Assembly (NCBI RefSeq): GCF_902498745.1
Contig: NZ_LR701479.1
Span: 2,869,060 to 2,933,059 of the forward strand
From: Erythrobacter sp. EC-HK427
Lineage (GTDB): Bacteria > Pseudomonadota > Alphaproteobacteria > Sphingomonadales > Sphingomonadaceae
Direction of reading: 5' to 3'
Length of the DNA: 64,000 bases
Shown here: positions 1-12,110 of the stretch, piece after piece
Position numbering within the stretch: the stretch's first letter is position 1
Layout: each line of letters begins with the position of its first letter
The notes under the pieces: model-generated
Seen by the model: the letters and a program-made list of their open reading frames with translations, nothing else
The model's database searches: none
What the model was told of the DNA's origin: nothing
Position numbers and translations under genes: made by a program

Positions 1-296
1 CCTTCTCCTACGCCGCATATGATCGTGATGTGCGGCAGGCGCTGGTGCACTGGCTGCTTACCGAAAACCGGGTCGAGGATGCCCGCGTGGTCGGTGCCGA
101 GTGGATTGACGGACAGGGCGAAGGCCAGTGCGTTATCCGCAAGATGTATGACCAGTTTGCCGAGGGCAACACCGCGCCGCTGCTCGAACAGGTGCGCCCC
201 GATCATCCTGGCGAATATCTCGACGAAGCGGCCCGCGATGCCGAGCGCGAGGAGTTCGAGGCGCTGATCACCGAGTATGATTGCGAGCAGGACTAA
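1..296 (+). CDS. Hypothetical protein, C-terminal fragment (5' end outside window)
   Basis: An open frame enters from the left edge (codons from base 3) and stops at 294-296. About 97 residues are visible. They are acidic and predicted helical, ending in a run of Asp/Glu and a C-terminal DCEQD. No stop precedes it in frame inside the window, so the GTG at 30 is probably not the true start and the gene is cut by the window edge. I do not recognise the family and see no catalytic motif or membrane segment. It is followed after about 95 bp by the photolyase gene on the same strand. Confidence 0.6.
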   Translation, partial: FSYAAYDRDVRQALVHWLLTENRVEDARVVGAEWIDGQGEGQCVIRKMYDQFAEGNTAPLLEQVRPDHPGEYLDEAARDAEREEFEALITEYDCEQD

Positions 297-391
297 GCGT
301 TCAACACCTTAGTCGCTCCAATCTACGGGCGGTGTGCGGATTCCTGTGGCCAGACAGGAACCACGCGCCGCCCGTAATCATTTGAAGCGGG

Positions 392-1960
392 ATGACCAGT
401 ACCACTTCCGGCCCCGTTCTCGTCCCCGTCCTTGGCGACCAGCTTTCCACCACCCTCGCCTCGCTGCGCGGCAGGGCCAAGGATGATACCGTCATCCTGC
501 TGATGGAGGTGTGGGACGAGGCGACCTACGTAAAACACCACAAGCAGAAAATCGCGCTGATTTTCTCCGCGATGCGCCATTTCGCCGATGAATTGCGTGC
601 CGAGGGGTGGAGGGTCGATTACACGCGGCTGACCGATGCGGAGAACGCTGGCAGCTTCACCGGCGAAGTCGCCCGCGCCGTCGAACGCCATGCCCCGCGC
701 TCCATCCACGTGGTCGAGGCGGGCGAATGGCGGGTGCAGCAGGCTATCGAGGAATGGCCGGACAAATTCCCCTGCCCGATCGAAATCCTGCCCGATGACC
801 GCTTCCTGTGCTCGATCCCCGAATTCCGCGATTGGGCAGGCACGCGCAAGACCTATCGGATGGAGAATTTCTACCGCGAAATGCGCAAGAAAACCGGCCT
901 GCTGATGGATGGCGACGCGCCGGTGGGCGGCGAATGGAATCTCGATCACGATAATCGCGAGCCGCCCAAAGGCGCGATGGACGCGCCAAAGCGCCCCACT
1001 TTTGCTCCTGATGCCACCACGCAGGAGGTGATTGATCTGGTTGCGGAGAAATTCCCCGATCATTTCGGCACGCTCGACAATTTCGGCTGGCCCGTCACCC
1101 GCGAACAGGCGGAGGCCGCCGCCGACGCCTTCTTTGCCGAGCGGATCGAGAAGTTCGGCCCCTATCAGGATGCGATGGTGCACGGGCAGGATGATCTGTG
1201 GCACTCGATGCTCTCGACCAGCCTCAATCTCGGCCTGCTCGACCCGCTGGAATTGTGTCGCCGGGCAGAGCAAGCCCATCGCGACGGCACCGCGCCCTTG
1301 AACAGCGTGGAGGGCTTCATCCGCCAGATCATCGGCTGGCGCGAATATGTGCGCGGCTTCTACTGGCACTTCATGCCGGGGCTGGAGAGCGACAATGCGC
1401 TGGATGCGCAGCGCCCGCTGCCCGAGTTCTACTGGACGGGCGAGACCGATATGCGCTGCCTCGCCGATTGCGTCCGGTCGACGCATGATGACGCGCACGC
1501 GCACCATATCCAACGGCTGATGGTGCTGGGCAATTTCGCGCTGCTGGCGGGGATCCGCCCGCGCGAAGTGCAGGACTGGTTCCTCGCCGTCTACGCCGAT
1601 GCCTATGAATGGGTGGAACTGCCCAATGTCAGCGGCATGGTGCTGTATGCCGATGGTGGGAAACTGGCGAGCAAGCCCTACGCAGCCAGCGGCAATTACA
1701 TCAACAGGATGAGCAATTACTGCAAGGAATGCCGTTACTCGGTGAGCAAGAAAACGGGCGAAGGCGCGTGCCCCTTCAACCCGCTCTACTGGCACTTCAT
1801 GGATCGCCACCGCGACCGGCTGGAAAGCAACCATCGCATCGGCCGCATTTACGCGACCTGGGATCGGATGGGCGAAGAAAAGCAGCGCGAATATCTCGAC
1901 AGCGCGGAGGCGTTTCTGACGACGCTAGAACCTGCGAAAGAAGGCTGGGCGCGGGGTTAG
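392..1960 (+). CDS. phrB: Cryptochrome/photolyase of the FeS-BCP type, probable (6-4) photolyase
   Basis: 522 aa, close to the length of the Agrobacterium PhrB / Rhodobacter CryB group. The N-terminal DPRP-type Rossmann domain begins VLGDQLSTT. The helical FAD domain follows from about residue 210 and carries the helix LMVLGNFALLAGIRPREV. Cysteines near residue 360 (MRCLADCV) and in YCKECRY...GACPF (about residues 443-459) match the [4Fe-4S] ligand pattern of iron-sulfur bacterial cryptochromes/photolyases. Known members use FAD plus a ribityllumazine antenna and repair (6-4) photoproducts with light. I infer the same activity from the motif pattern; substrate specificity is not proved by sequence. 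The stop codon overlaps that of the convergent CPBP gene. The Ada gene lies just beyond, making a small DNA-repair cluster. Confidence 0.9.
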   Translation: MTSTTSGPVLVPVLGDQLSTTLASLRGRAKDDTVILLMEVWDEATYVKHHKQKIALIFSAMRHFADELRAEGWRVDYTRLTDAENAGSFTGEVARAVERHAPRSIHVVEAGEWRVQQAIEEWPDKFPCPIEILPDDRFLCSIPEFRDWAGTRKTYRMENFYREMRKKTGLLMDGDAPVGGEWNLDHDNREPPKGAMDAPKRPTFAPDATTQEVIDLVAEKFPDHFGTLDNFGWPVTREQAEAAADAFFAERIEKFGPYQDAMVHGQDDLWHSMLSTSLNLGLLDPLELCRRAEQAHRDGTAPLNSVEGFIRQIIGWREYVRGFYWHFMPGLESDNALDAQRPLPEFYWTGETDMRCLADCVRSTHDDAHAHHIQRLMVLGNFALLAGIRPREVQDWFLAVYADAYEWVELPNVSGMVLYADGGKLASKPYAASGNYINRMSNYCKECRYSVSKKTGEGACPFNPLYWHFMDRHRDRLESNHRIGRIYATWDRMGEEKQREYLDSAEAFLTTLEPAKEGWARG

Positions 1961-2877
1961 TAGGACGTAATCCCCGCCTCCTTCCGGCTCCACATCGGCG
2001 ACACAACGCGCCCGGCCTTCTGCGCCTTCCACAGCATCCACACGCCCGCGCTTGTCGCCACGACCAGCGCGAAGATCGTCGCTTCCAGCCCGAAGCCGCC
2101 GCCTGCCAGCAGCGGCGGCCCCTCCAGCTCCGCGCGCACCAGACCGTCGACCGGGTTGCCCGACACTGGCACGCCCCACAGCGCCTGCACCACGTTCCAG
2201 CCCGCGTGCAGCCCAATCGCCAGCCACAGCGAGCGGGTGAGCATATAGGCTGCGCCGAGGAGGATGCCTGCCTCGATAGCGATGGCAAGCGAGCTAAACA
2301 GCGTCGCATTGTCATTGCCCGCATGGCCAAAACCGAACACCAGCGCGCTAATGGCGAGTGCGATCCAGCTTCCGGCGAATTCCTCGAGCCAGCGGAAAAT
2401 GATGCCGCGCAGCAACAATTCCTCGAAGAACCCGGCGTAAAGCCCTGTGACAAAGAGGATAAAGGCCCAGTCGGTAAAGCCACCCGGCCCGCTGATCGTA
2501 TAAACGCCCGCCAACGCGGCGAGGCCGACGCATAGGCTGATCAAAGCAGCGCCGCCTGTGAATCCCAGAACCGTATCGCGCAGCGCCGCGCGGTTGACCG
2601 GCAGATCGTCATGCTTCTTGGCGCCGAGCGGAACGACGCCGATCTTGTAGACAAGGAAGGTCAGCGTCACGAGCAACAGTGCACCCATGATGATCGCGGT
2701 GTTCTCCCCGAAATTGGGCGCGATCAGTTCCTGCCCCACTGCCGCCGATACGAAAGCCGTTCCAACGATGATCGCCGTTGCGACCACCAGCACCACCAGC
2801 GGGAAATGCCAGACTCTAATCCAGATCGAGCGGGGTTGCGTTTTGGCGATATCGCCTGCGCTATCGGGGTTTTCCAT
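1957..2877 (-). CDS. CPBP-family intramembrane glutamic endopeptidase
   Basis: About 306 aa from the ATG at 2877. The frame stays open upstream, but that part overlaps ada and has no membrane character. The protein is hydrophobic with roughly 7-8 membrane segments. It contains the CAAX-protease/bacteriocin-processing (Abi, CPBP) motifs: FFEELLLRG (EExxxR), FGFGHAGN and GLHAGWN, which supply the catalytic Glu and His residues in the inner membrane. Substrate is unknown; in bacteria the family covers prenyl-protein-like processing, bacteriocin self-immunity and regulated intramembrane proteolysis. Its start overlaps the end of ada by 17 bp, so the two are probably co-transcribed. Its stop overlaps the photolyase stop in convergent orientation. 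Confidence 0.85.
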   Translation of the reverse strand: MENPDSAGDIAKTQPRSIWIRVWHFPLVVLVVATAIIVGTAFVSAAVGQELIAPNFGENTAIIMGALLLVTLTFLVYKIGVVPLGAKKHDDLPVNRAALRDTVLGFTGGAALISLCVGLAALAGVYTISGPGGFTDWAFILFVTGLYAGFFEELLLRGIIFRWLEEFAGSWIALAISALVFGFGHAGNDNATLFSSLAIAIEAGILLGAAYMLTRSLWLAIGLHAGWNVVQALWGVPVSGNPVDGLVRAELEGPPLLAGGGFGLEATIFALVVATSAGVWMLWKAQKAGRVVSPMWSRKEAGITSY

Positions 2878-3961
2878 GCGGCGGCTCGTCGCCGAACAAA
2901 TCGCCGGATGCAAGCAAATCCGCCCGCCCGGCCCCCTCGCGCCGTAGCAATTCGCGCTTGATCTCCGGCCCGTAGGCATAGCCACCTACCCCGCCGCTCG
3001 CGGGCACCACGCGGTGGCAGGGGATCAGCACGGCGATCTTGTTCGCGCCGTTCGCGCTGCCGACGGCGCGGCTGGCATTGGGATTGCCGAGCATCGCGGC
3101 CTGCTCACCATAGGAGCGGGTTTCGCCCGGCGGGATTGTGCGCAAGGCCTCCCAGCATTTCTGCTGGAACGCCGTGCCTTTCACATCGAGCGGGATGTCG
3201 GCGCTGATCGAGGAAGCAGGGTCTTCCACTGCTGCGGTTACGCGCGCGAACAGCGCAGCGAATGCCCCGCCGCCTTCGCGCAGTTCCGCTTTGGGGAAGC
3301 GGGCCTGCAATTCGGCTTCGCCCTCGCCAAAGCTCAGGCAGCACACGCCGATATCGGTCGCGGCAACCAGCATTTCGCCGAGCGATGTCGGCACCACGCT
3401 CCAATAGATCACCCGGCCCTCGCCGCCATTGCTCCAGTCGCTCGCAGTCATGCCCAGCCGTCCTTTCGTCTCCGCATAGAAGCGCGATGGGGAAGAATAA
3501 CCTGCCGCATAGAGCGCTTCGGTCACGCTCGATCCTTCCGCCAAAGCCTCACGCACACGCTCCTCGCGCAGGGCGCGCGCGAAGGCTGCCGGTGACAGGC
3601 CGACTGTGCGGGTGAACAGGCGCTGGAAATGCGTCGGCGAATAACCGGTAAGCTCGGAAAGCGCCTCCAGTGTCATCGCCCCGTCAGCGCGGATCGCGGC
3701 TATAGCGGCGAGTACACAGGCTTCCTCCGCGCTTTGCGTTTTTGGCGAACAGCGTTTGCACGCGCGCAGGCCCGCCGCCTCGGCCTCGGCAGGCGTGGCA
3801 TAAAAACGGACGTTCTTGCGATGCGGAGCGCGTGCGGGGCAGGACGGACGACAGTAAATGCCGGTCGAATGCACGCCGGTTACGAATGCGCCATCAAAAC
3901 GGCGATCCTTGGCGAGCGCGATCTGCCAGCGCTCTTCGTCGGAGAGTTCGGTGTTGGTCAT
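2861..3961 (-). CDS. ada: Bifunctional Ada: methylphosphotriester-DNA / O6-methylguanine-DNA methyltransferase and transcription activator
   Basis: 366 aa with the full Ada architecture. An N-terminal Ada zinc-binding domain has Cys residues in YCRPSCPAR and RACKRCSP (about 37-75). An AraC-type helix-turn-helix follows at about 85-170 (TLEALSELTGYSPTHFQRLF). The C-terminal MGMT domain has the active-site PCHR (about 314-317). The enzyme accepts methyl groups irreversibly. In E. coli Ada, methylation of the N-domain cysteine makes it an activator of the adaptive response to alkylation, and the same is likely here. The C-terminal tail runs about 20 residues past the usual MGMT end. The downstream gene overlaps it, so CPBP expression may follow Ada. 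Confidence 0.93.
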   Translation of the reverse strand: MTNTELSDEERWQIALAKDRRFDGAFVTGVHSTGIYCRPSCPARAPHRKNVRFYATPAEAEAAGLRACKRCSPKTQSAEEACVLAAIAAIRADGAMTLEALSELTGYSPTHFQRLFTRTVGLSPAAFARALREERVREALAEGSSVTEALYAAGYSSPSRFYAETKGRLGMTASDWSNGGEGRVIYWSVVPTSLGEMLVAATDIGVCCLSFGEGEAELQARFPKAELREGGGAFAALFARVTAAVEDPASSISADIPLDVKGTAFQQKCWEALRTIPPGETRSYGEQAAMLGNPNASRAVGSANGANKIAVLIPCHRVVPASGGVGGYAYGPEIKRELLRREGAGRADLLASGDLFGDEPPHGKPR

Positions 3962-4028
3962 GGCGCGCTTTTCGCCTTGAAACGCAGGGATTGCGTCCCG
4001 CAGCTTGCGGCCAATGCCAAAAGCCCTG

Positions 4029-4721
4029 CTACTTCACCGCCTCGACATAAAGGTTGAGCGGCATCCGTCCCTCACAAGGGAGTTCCTGGTTCAGCTCCTC
4101 AATCGCGCTGTCGTGGAAATCTGCCTTGCGCACCGCACTGAAGCCGACCCGTTTCAGCAGGTCTTCCAGCATCGGGTAATCATAGATTCCGCGATGGAAG
4201 TGGCCGTAGAAGATATTGTTCAGCCCTTCTCCCAGATGCCTTGCCTGGGGGTGGAAGTTGGCCATGAACTCGCGGTCTCCGGCGACGTAACGCTCGGCGA
4301 AAGTCTGCAGATCGGGCACGATCAGGCGCAATGTGCCGCCCGGCTTCAGCACGCGGTGGAAATCCGCAGCGATCTTCTCACCGTCGGCGAAGGTGAAGTG
4401 TTCGAACACGTGTTCGGTAAAGATCATCGCCACCGAACCGTCTGCCAGCGGCATCCGGTTGCGCAGATCATAGACCAGATCGGTGGCTGCCGAGGCCCAG
4501 CCATCGACATTGACCCAGCCTTCCTTCTTCTTCCGCCCGCAGCCCCAGTGCAGCTTCAGATCGGTCTGCTGCTGCAATTGCTTGATGCGCGAGCGGCGGC
4601 CCGGAAGAACGCGGTTCTTCAGGCTCTCCATCTGCAAATGCGCTTCGTAACGGACATCCTGCATCAGCCGCATTTGCGAACTGTGGAGGTTTTCACGCGC
4701 ATATTTCTTCAAGGCAGACAT
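4029..4721 (-). CDS. Class I SAM-dependent methyltransferase
   Basis: 230 aa. The SAM-binding region starts LKLHWGCGRKKKEGWVNVDG (motif I, about residues 55-74). It is followed by the acidic strand and the EHVFEHF and LKPGGTLRLIVPD segments typical of Methyltransf_11/predicted SAM-dependent methyltransferases. The N-terminal 50 residues are basic and predicted helical. Similar proteins often sit in polysaccharide or glycan loci, but no such genes are adjacent, so the substrate is unknown. It is soluble with no signal peptide. The neighbouring ada gene begins 68 bp away on the same strand. Confidence 0.8.
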   Translation of the reverse strand: MSALKKYARENLHSSQMRLMQDVRYEAHLQMESLKNRVLPGRRSRIKQLQQQTDLKLHWGCGRKKKEGWVNVDGWASAATDLVYDLRNRMPLADGSVAMIFTEHVFEHFTFADGEKIAADFHRVLKPGGTLRLIVPDLQTFAERYVAGDREFMANFHPQARHLGEGLNNIFYGHFHRGIYDYPMLEDLLKRVGFSAVRKADFHDSAIEELNQELPCEGRMPLNLYVEAVK

Positions 4722-4854
4722 CGAATCCGGTCTCTTTCATGGCTCTTCGCAGGTGCACTATAGCGCGCGTGATGCAGATTTATGGCAGCACTTGCAACAT
4801 CTCACCGCATAGCGGGGCTTGCGGTGCGCGCGCTTCCCGATAGGAAAGCAGTCC

Positions 4855-6414
4855 ATGCGACTTCTGCACCTTGTCTGCGCAGCGATCCTTTGCGCGCTCG
4901 CCCTCGCCCGGCCCATCCCCGCTGCCGCTGATCCGGAGGATATCGAAGCGGCGACGCGCGGCGTGGTGCGGGTGGTGATTATCGGGCAGGACGGGACGGA
5001 GCTGTATCCAATCTCGCATGGCACCGGCTTTTCCGTCGGTGGGGAGCGGATTGTCACCAATGCGCACGTCATTGCACAGGCGATGGATGATGACCGTCTG
5101 GCCATCGGCATCGTGCCCGCAGACCGCGACGTCGCGGTCTATGCCCGCGTGATCGCCTATAGCGAGCGCAACGATCTGGCGATTATCGAGGCGACCGAGC
5201 CGTTGGGCCTCCCCGCGCTCACCATCGCGGGCAATCCGGCGACCACCGGGGCGGTTACCGCCATCGGCTACCCGCTCAATGTCGACCGTGCGCAGGGCCT
5301 GTCCTTCAGCGACATGTTCCGCGCGCAGCCGCCGGTCACCGCCGCCGGATCGCTCGCCGGACGCCGACCCAGCCGCGATTTCGATACGCTGCTGCACACC
5401 GCGCCGATTGCGGCGGGCAATAGCGGCGGGCCGCTGGTCGATGATTGCGGGCGCGTGCTCGGCGTCAACAGTTTCGGCGCGCAGAGTGATGGTTCGGATG
5501 CCGAGTTCTTCTTCGCCGTGTCGACGCGCGAGTTGCTCCCCTTCCTCCGCGCGAACAATGTTGCCCCCCGCCTCAACTCCGGCCCTTGCCGCAGCCTTGC
5601 CGAACTCGACGCGGAAGAAGCAGCGCGCGAGGCCGAAGCCCGCGCCGCTGCACAAAATGTCGCCGAGGCCGAAGCGGCTGCACAGGCGCAAGCTACAGAG
5701 GAAGCGCGGCGGCTCGCCACTTTCGAAGTGCTGGAGGAACGCGATACCAAGCTGGCGCTCGCCTTCCTGTTGCTCCTGATCGGCGCGGGAACGGGCGGCG
5801 TGGCGGCCTATGGCCATATCGGCCAGAACCCGCGCCTGCGCGCCGCGGCTGGCGGAGTGGCGCTGCTCTGCGTTGCCGGAGCCGCTATCGCATGGATCAC
5901 CCGCCCGCATTTCAACTCCATCGACACCCGCACCGAGGAGCGGCTGCGCGAAGCAATTCCCGAACGTGAGGACAGCGGCACGATTGACCTCGCCGCCGGA
6001 GCAGCGGGCGAATATCAATGCGTGCTCGACGCCGATCGCAGCCGCGTGACGGGCGACCCCGAAGAGCAAATGGCGTTGACCTGGACCGAAACCGGCTGCG
6101 TCAACGGACGCACCCAATACGGCCTCGATGCAGGCGAATGGACGCGCGTTTTTGTGCCGAACAGCGAAGCGGCAGTGTCGATCAACAGCTTCGATCCGGC
6201 AGCGGGCGAGTTTGTGATGGAACGCTACTTGCTGGCCCGCGAACCGATGGACGCAGCGCGGGCCGCGCGTGGTGATTACTCCGCCCCCAGCTGCGAGGCA
6301 GGCGAGGACGGCGCGAACCGGTTGGGCGCGCAGCAAGCGGGCGTGACCTCTGCTCTGCCGGACAGGCCGAACGAACGGCTGGTCTATCGCTGCACCAAAG
6401 GCGAGACGGAGTAG
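4855..6414 (+). CDS. Secreted/membrane-anchored trypsin-like serine protease with coiled coil and C-terminal domain
   Basis: About 519 aa from the ATG at 4855, chosen because it gives a clean signal peptide (hydrophobic LLHLVCAAILCALALA, then AxA at 23-25) with an AGGAAAG ribosome site. The frame also reads up to a TTG at 4819. The trypsin-like domain has His71 (TNAHV), Asp107 (NDLAII) and Ser190 (GNSGGP). Next come an Ala/Glu-rich predicted coiled coil at about 250-298 and two membrane helices at about 299-319 and 331-348. A C-terminal domain of about 170 residues with several Cys follows; I do not recognise it. Unlike DegP it has no visible PDZ domain. The protease domain should face the periplasm. 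It probably forms an operon with the next membrane protein, 6 bp away. Confidence 0.85.
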   Translation: MRLLHLVCAAILCALALARPIPAAADPEDIEAATRGVVRVVIIGQDGTELYPISHGTGFSVGGERIVTNAHVIAQAMDDDRLAIGIVPADRDVAVYARVIAYSERNDLAIIEATEPLGLPALTIAGNPATTGAVTAIGYPLNVDRAQGLSFSDMFRAQPPVTAAGSLAGRRPSRDFDTLLHTAPIAAGNSGGPLVDDCGRVLGVNSFGAQSDGSDAEFFFAVSTRELLPFLRANNVAPRLNSGPCRSLAELDAEEAAREAEARAAAQNVAEAEAAAQAQATEEARRLATFEVLEERDTKLALAFLLLLIGAGTGGVAAYGHIGQNPRLRAAAGGVALLCVAGAAIAWITRPHFNSIDTRTEERLREAIPEREDSGTIDLAAGAAGEYQCVLDADRSRVTGDPEEQMALTWTETGCVNGRTQYGLDAGEWTRVFVPNSEAAVSINSFDPAAGEFVMERYLLAREPMDAARAARGDYSAPSCEAGEDGANRLGAQQAGVTSALPDRPNERLVYRCTKGETE

Positions 6415-6420
6415 ACCGCG

Positions 6421-6975
6421 ATGCAACAGGCGCTCGTATTCGCTTCCATCGTCCTTGGGATTGCGGTGGCCTTCGAGCTCCAGCACCTCAACACTCTGCT
6501 GCGATCAAAAAGGGTCAAATGGCACTGGGCGCAGCCGCTGTTCGCATTCTTTGTCCTGATGACGATGATGTCGTTCTGGTGGATGATCGCGAGCGGAAGC
6601 GCCGAAGAAGAGATCACATTGGCGCGGTTTCTTCCCATCATGTGGGTGCTCGTCATCCTCAACCTGTTGGCTGCCGCCGCGCTGCCGGATCGCGTGCCTG
6701 ATGAAGGGATCGACCTTGCCGCATATTATCAGGAAAACCGGCGCTATCTGTGGGGTCTTTACCTGCTGATCTTCACGCCGCTGGCGGCAAACTGGGTTAG
6801 CATCGGCGTGATGCGGAGCAGTTCATTGCACGAACTCTTGCCGTATGTGATGTCAGAATTGCCGCCGCTTGCAGTGATTATCTTCCTGTTTTTCGCCCGC
6901 CGCTGGTGGATGGTGGCGCTGGGTTATCTTGGCCTCGCATTCCTCCTCGTCAATTGGCTCGGCCGCTCGCTGTAG
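6421..6975 (+). CDS. Hypothetical multi-pass inner-membrane protein
   Basis: 184 aa with about five hydrophobic segments: near residues 4-20, 38-57, 70-87, 108-128 and 145-180. It is rich in Trp and Phe. It starts 6 bp after the protease gene, so the two are likely co-translated and may work together. I do not recognise a named family, and no catalytic motif is visible. The C terminus ends in the cytoplasm or periplasm immediately after the last helix. Its stop is about 170 bp upstream of atpH. Confidence 0.7.
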   Translation: MQQALVFASIVLGIAVAFELQHLNTLLRSKRVKWHWAQPLFAFFVLMTMMSFWWMIASGSAEEEITLARFLPIMWVLVILNLLAAAALPDRVPDEGIDLAAYYQENRRYLWGLYLLIFTPLAANWVSIGVMRSSSLHELLPYVMSELPPLAVIIFLFFARRWWMVALGYLGLAFLLVNWLGRSL

Positions 6976-7145
6976 CTTTCGCGCATAGGCCATTTGGCTA
7001 GGTTCCGCCAAACCGCCGCCCACCCCGCTTGCATCCCCCGTCCCCCGATGATAGGGGCGCGCCAGCTTTGGCAGGGACGCAATCGTGACCCGATTCCATC
7101 GCTTTCGAAATTTACCGTTTCTCGGATCCAAGAGGACCTTCGCGC

Positions 7146-7703
7146 GTGGAGCTTTCCGCCGGTATACAGGCCAGCCTTGCAGGGCGTTACGCCTCTGCTC
7201 TTTTTGATCTTGCCGGTGAAGCCGGCACAGTGACCGCTGTCGAGTCCGATCTCGAACGGCTGGAGGCTGCGCTGGGCGAATCGGATGATCTGCGCGCGCT
7301 GATCCGCAATCCGGAAATCAGCCGCGGCCAGCTCGCCAATGTCATGGCCGGGCTCGGCGCGCATCTTGGCCTGTCCGATCTCACCAAGAGCTTCCTCGGC
7401 GTGCTGGCGAATAATCGCCGCGTCTCGGCGTTGCCCGGCATGATCCGCGCATTCGCCATGATCGCAGCGGCCCAGCGCGGCGAAGTGCAGGCCGAAGTCG
7501 CCAGCGCACACCCGCTCAGCAGCGACCAGATCGCCACGCTTGAAACCAAGCTGCGCGCCCGCGAAGGCCGCACCGTGAAACTGAAATCCCACGTCGATCC
7601 CGATCTTCTCGGCGGGCTCGTCGTCACCATCGGATCGCAGCGCATCGACAGCTCGATCCGCACCCGTCTCAACTCGCTTGCACAAGCCATGAAGAGCGCC
7701 TGA
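7146..7703 (+). CDS. atpH: F1Fo ATP synthase subunit delta
   Basis: 185 aa, the standard length of the OSCP/delta subunit, which links F1 to the peripheral stalk. The N-terminal half carries [15 protein letters not shown] and the C-terminal part the conserved [20 protein letters not shown] segment. The start is a GTG at 7146, preceded by AGAGGA about nine bases upstream; it matches the usual N terminus of sphingomonad AtpH. It is the first gene of atpHAGDC. The Fo genes are not in the window, as is normal for alphaproteobacteria, where they form a separate operon. The 170 bp upstream should contain the operon promoter, but I cannot identify it with confidence. Confidence 0.95.
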   Translation: MELSAGIQASLAGRYASALFDLAGEAGTVTAVESDLERLEAALGESDDLRALIRNPEISRGQLANVMAGLGAHLGLSDLTKSFLGVLANNRRVSALPGMIRAFAMIAAAQRGEVQAEVASAHPLSSDQIATLETKLRAREGRTVKLKSHVDPDLLGGLVVTIGSQRIDSSIRTRLNSLAQAMKSA

Positions 7704-7721
7704 GCGCGCTCCCCCATATAA

Positions 7722-9263
<1,542 letters not shown>

Positions 9264-9291
9264 GTCCGCAGCGAAGCAATAGGGAGCCACC

Positions 9292-10161
9292 ATGGCCTCT
9301 TTGAAGGAACTCAAGGATCGGATCGGGTCGGTTAAATCGACCCAGAAGATCACCAAGGCGAAGCAGATGGTCGCCGCGGCGAAGCTGCGCAAGGCGCAGG
9401 CGGCGGCAGAAGCTGCGCGCCCCTATGCCAGCCGTCTCGCCTCCGTCATGGGCTCGCTCGCCAGCAAGGTGAGCGGAGACAGCGCGCCGCTGCTGCTTCG
9501 CGGCACGGGCGCGGACAAGCGCCACCTGCTGGTGGTGGTGAACACCGATAAGGGCCTGTGCGGCGGTTTGAACTCGAACATCGTCAAGGCGGCCAAGCTG
9601 CAAGCGCAAAAGCTGCTGGCAGAGGGCAAGGATGTGACCTTCTACCTCGTCGGCAAAAAGGGCCGCGCGCCCATCCGCCGCGATTACGAGAGCAAGATCG
9701 CGTTCAATTTCGACACCAGCAACGTCCGCAATATCGGCTTTGCCGAAGCCGAAGCGATTGCCGATGATCTGGTGGCGCGGTTCGAAGCGGGCGAGTTTGA
9801 CGTCGCCCACTTGATCTACCCCGAGTTCAAGAGCGCGCTGGCGCAAGACCCGACGGTGGTGCAACTGCTCCCTGTCCCCTCGCCCGGCACAGTCGAGGCA
9901 TCGGACGCGGCCGTCGAATACGAACCGGACGAGGAAGAAATCCTCGCCGATCTGCTACCCCGCTATGTCAAGACGCAGCTGTTCGGCGCGCTGCTGGAGC
10001 GTGAGGCTTCGGAGCAAGGCGCATCGATGACCGCGATGGACAATGCCACGCGCAATGCTGGCGAGCTGATCGACAAGCTGACGATCAAGTACAACCGCAG
10101 CCGTCAGGCCGCGATCACCACCGAACTCATTGAAATTATTGCTGGCGCGGAAGCGCTGTAA
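9292..10161 (+). CDS. atpG: F1 ATP synthase subunit gamma
   Basis: 289 aa, typical of the rotor shaft subunit. The N-terminal helix [20 protein letters not shown] and the C-terminal helix with [17 protein letters not shown] are the conserved antiparallel coiled coil that turns inside the alpha3beta3 hexamer. The central Rossmann-like part contains [12 protein letters not shown]. It starts 28 bp after atpA with a GGGAG ribosome site and is followed 24 bp later by atpD. Confidence 0.97.
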   Translation: MASLKELKDRIGSVKSTQKITKAKQMVAAAKLRKAQAAAEAARPYASRLASVMGSLASKVSGDSAPLLLRGTGADKRHLLVVVNTDKGLCGGLNSNIVKAAKLQAQKLLAEGKDVTFYLVGKKGRAPIRRDYESKIAFNFDTSNVRNIGFAEAEAIADDLVARFEAGEFDVAHLIYPEFKSALAQDPTVVQLLPVPSPGTVEASDAAVEYEPDEEEILADLLPRYVKTQLFGALLEREASEQGASMTAMDNATRNAGELIDKLTIKYNRSRQAAITTELIEIIAGAEAL

Positions 10162-11643
<1,482 letters not shown>

Positions 11644-11652
11644 GACTAAGGC

Positions 11653-11780
11653 GTCCCGCCGAAAGGCCGGGACTCCTCATATTCCCCTCCCATTTATGGG
11701 AGGGGTCAGGGGAGGGAATGTCGGGCCACCCTCCTTCTGGTTACAGGCCCTCCCCCGGCCCCTCCCGCAAGCGGGAGGGG
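11653..11780. repeat. Paired G/C hairpin repeat (BIME-like) inside the atp operon
   Basis: Between atpD and atpC. A first stem (about 11653-11672, GTCCCGCC/GGCCGGGAC around GAAA) is followed by two perfect 10-bp stem-loops: CCCCTCCCAT/ATGGGAGGGG at 11684-11705 and CCCCTCCCGC/GCGGGAGGGG at 11759-11780. The 97-bp unit 11684-11780 closely resembles 59887-59979, and weaker relatives lie at 60623-60715 and 37769-37901. There is no T-run, so it is not a clear terminator, but the RNA stems could lower atpC expression or protect the upstream message. Confidence 0.85.
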
Positions 11781-11821
11781 GGTTGAAGGAAGCCCCGCTT
11801 CGCAGGGGGCTATGATGTGAA

Positions 11822-12079
11822 ATGGCACTACACTTCGAACTCGTAACCCCGTCCAAGCTCGTCCGTTCGGAGGACGTCCACATGGTGGTCGTTCCGGGCG
11901 CAGAGGGCGAATTCGGGGTGCTGGAAGGCCACGCGCCTTTTATGTCCACGATCCGCGATGGCGCGGTGCAGGTTTACAAGACCGAGGGCGGTGAGCCCGA
12001 AAGCATCATGGTGCGCGGCGGCTTTGCCGAAGTCGGCGAAAAGGGCCTGACCGTGCTGGCCGAGCACGTCGAAGGCTGA
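11822..12079 (+). CDS. atpC: F1 ATP synthase subunit epsilon, short form lacking the C-terminal helical domain
   Basis: 85 aa, versus about 130-140 in most bacteria. The whole N-terminal beta-sandwich is present ([33 protein letters not shown]). The protein stops at [10 protein letters not shown], just where the two C-terminal helices normally begin. That domain inhibits ATP hydrolysis in other bacteria. The sequence after the stop does not encode it in any frame, so this is a true short form and not a frameshift. The ribosome site is weak and the preceding spacer is the hairpin repeat. Confidence 0.93.
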   Translation: MALHFELVTPSKLVRSEDVHMVVVPGAEGEFGVLEGHAPFMSTIRDGAVQVYKTEGGEPESIMVRGGFAEVGEKGLTVLAEHVEG

Positions 12080-12110
12080 TCTGGCCCGCTGATCCAGCAC
12101 TACGCGCGCG

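Noticed and set aside
323-1834. 503-codon minus-strand frame
   Set aside because: Antisense shadow of the photolyase gene.
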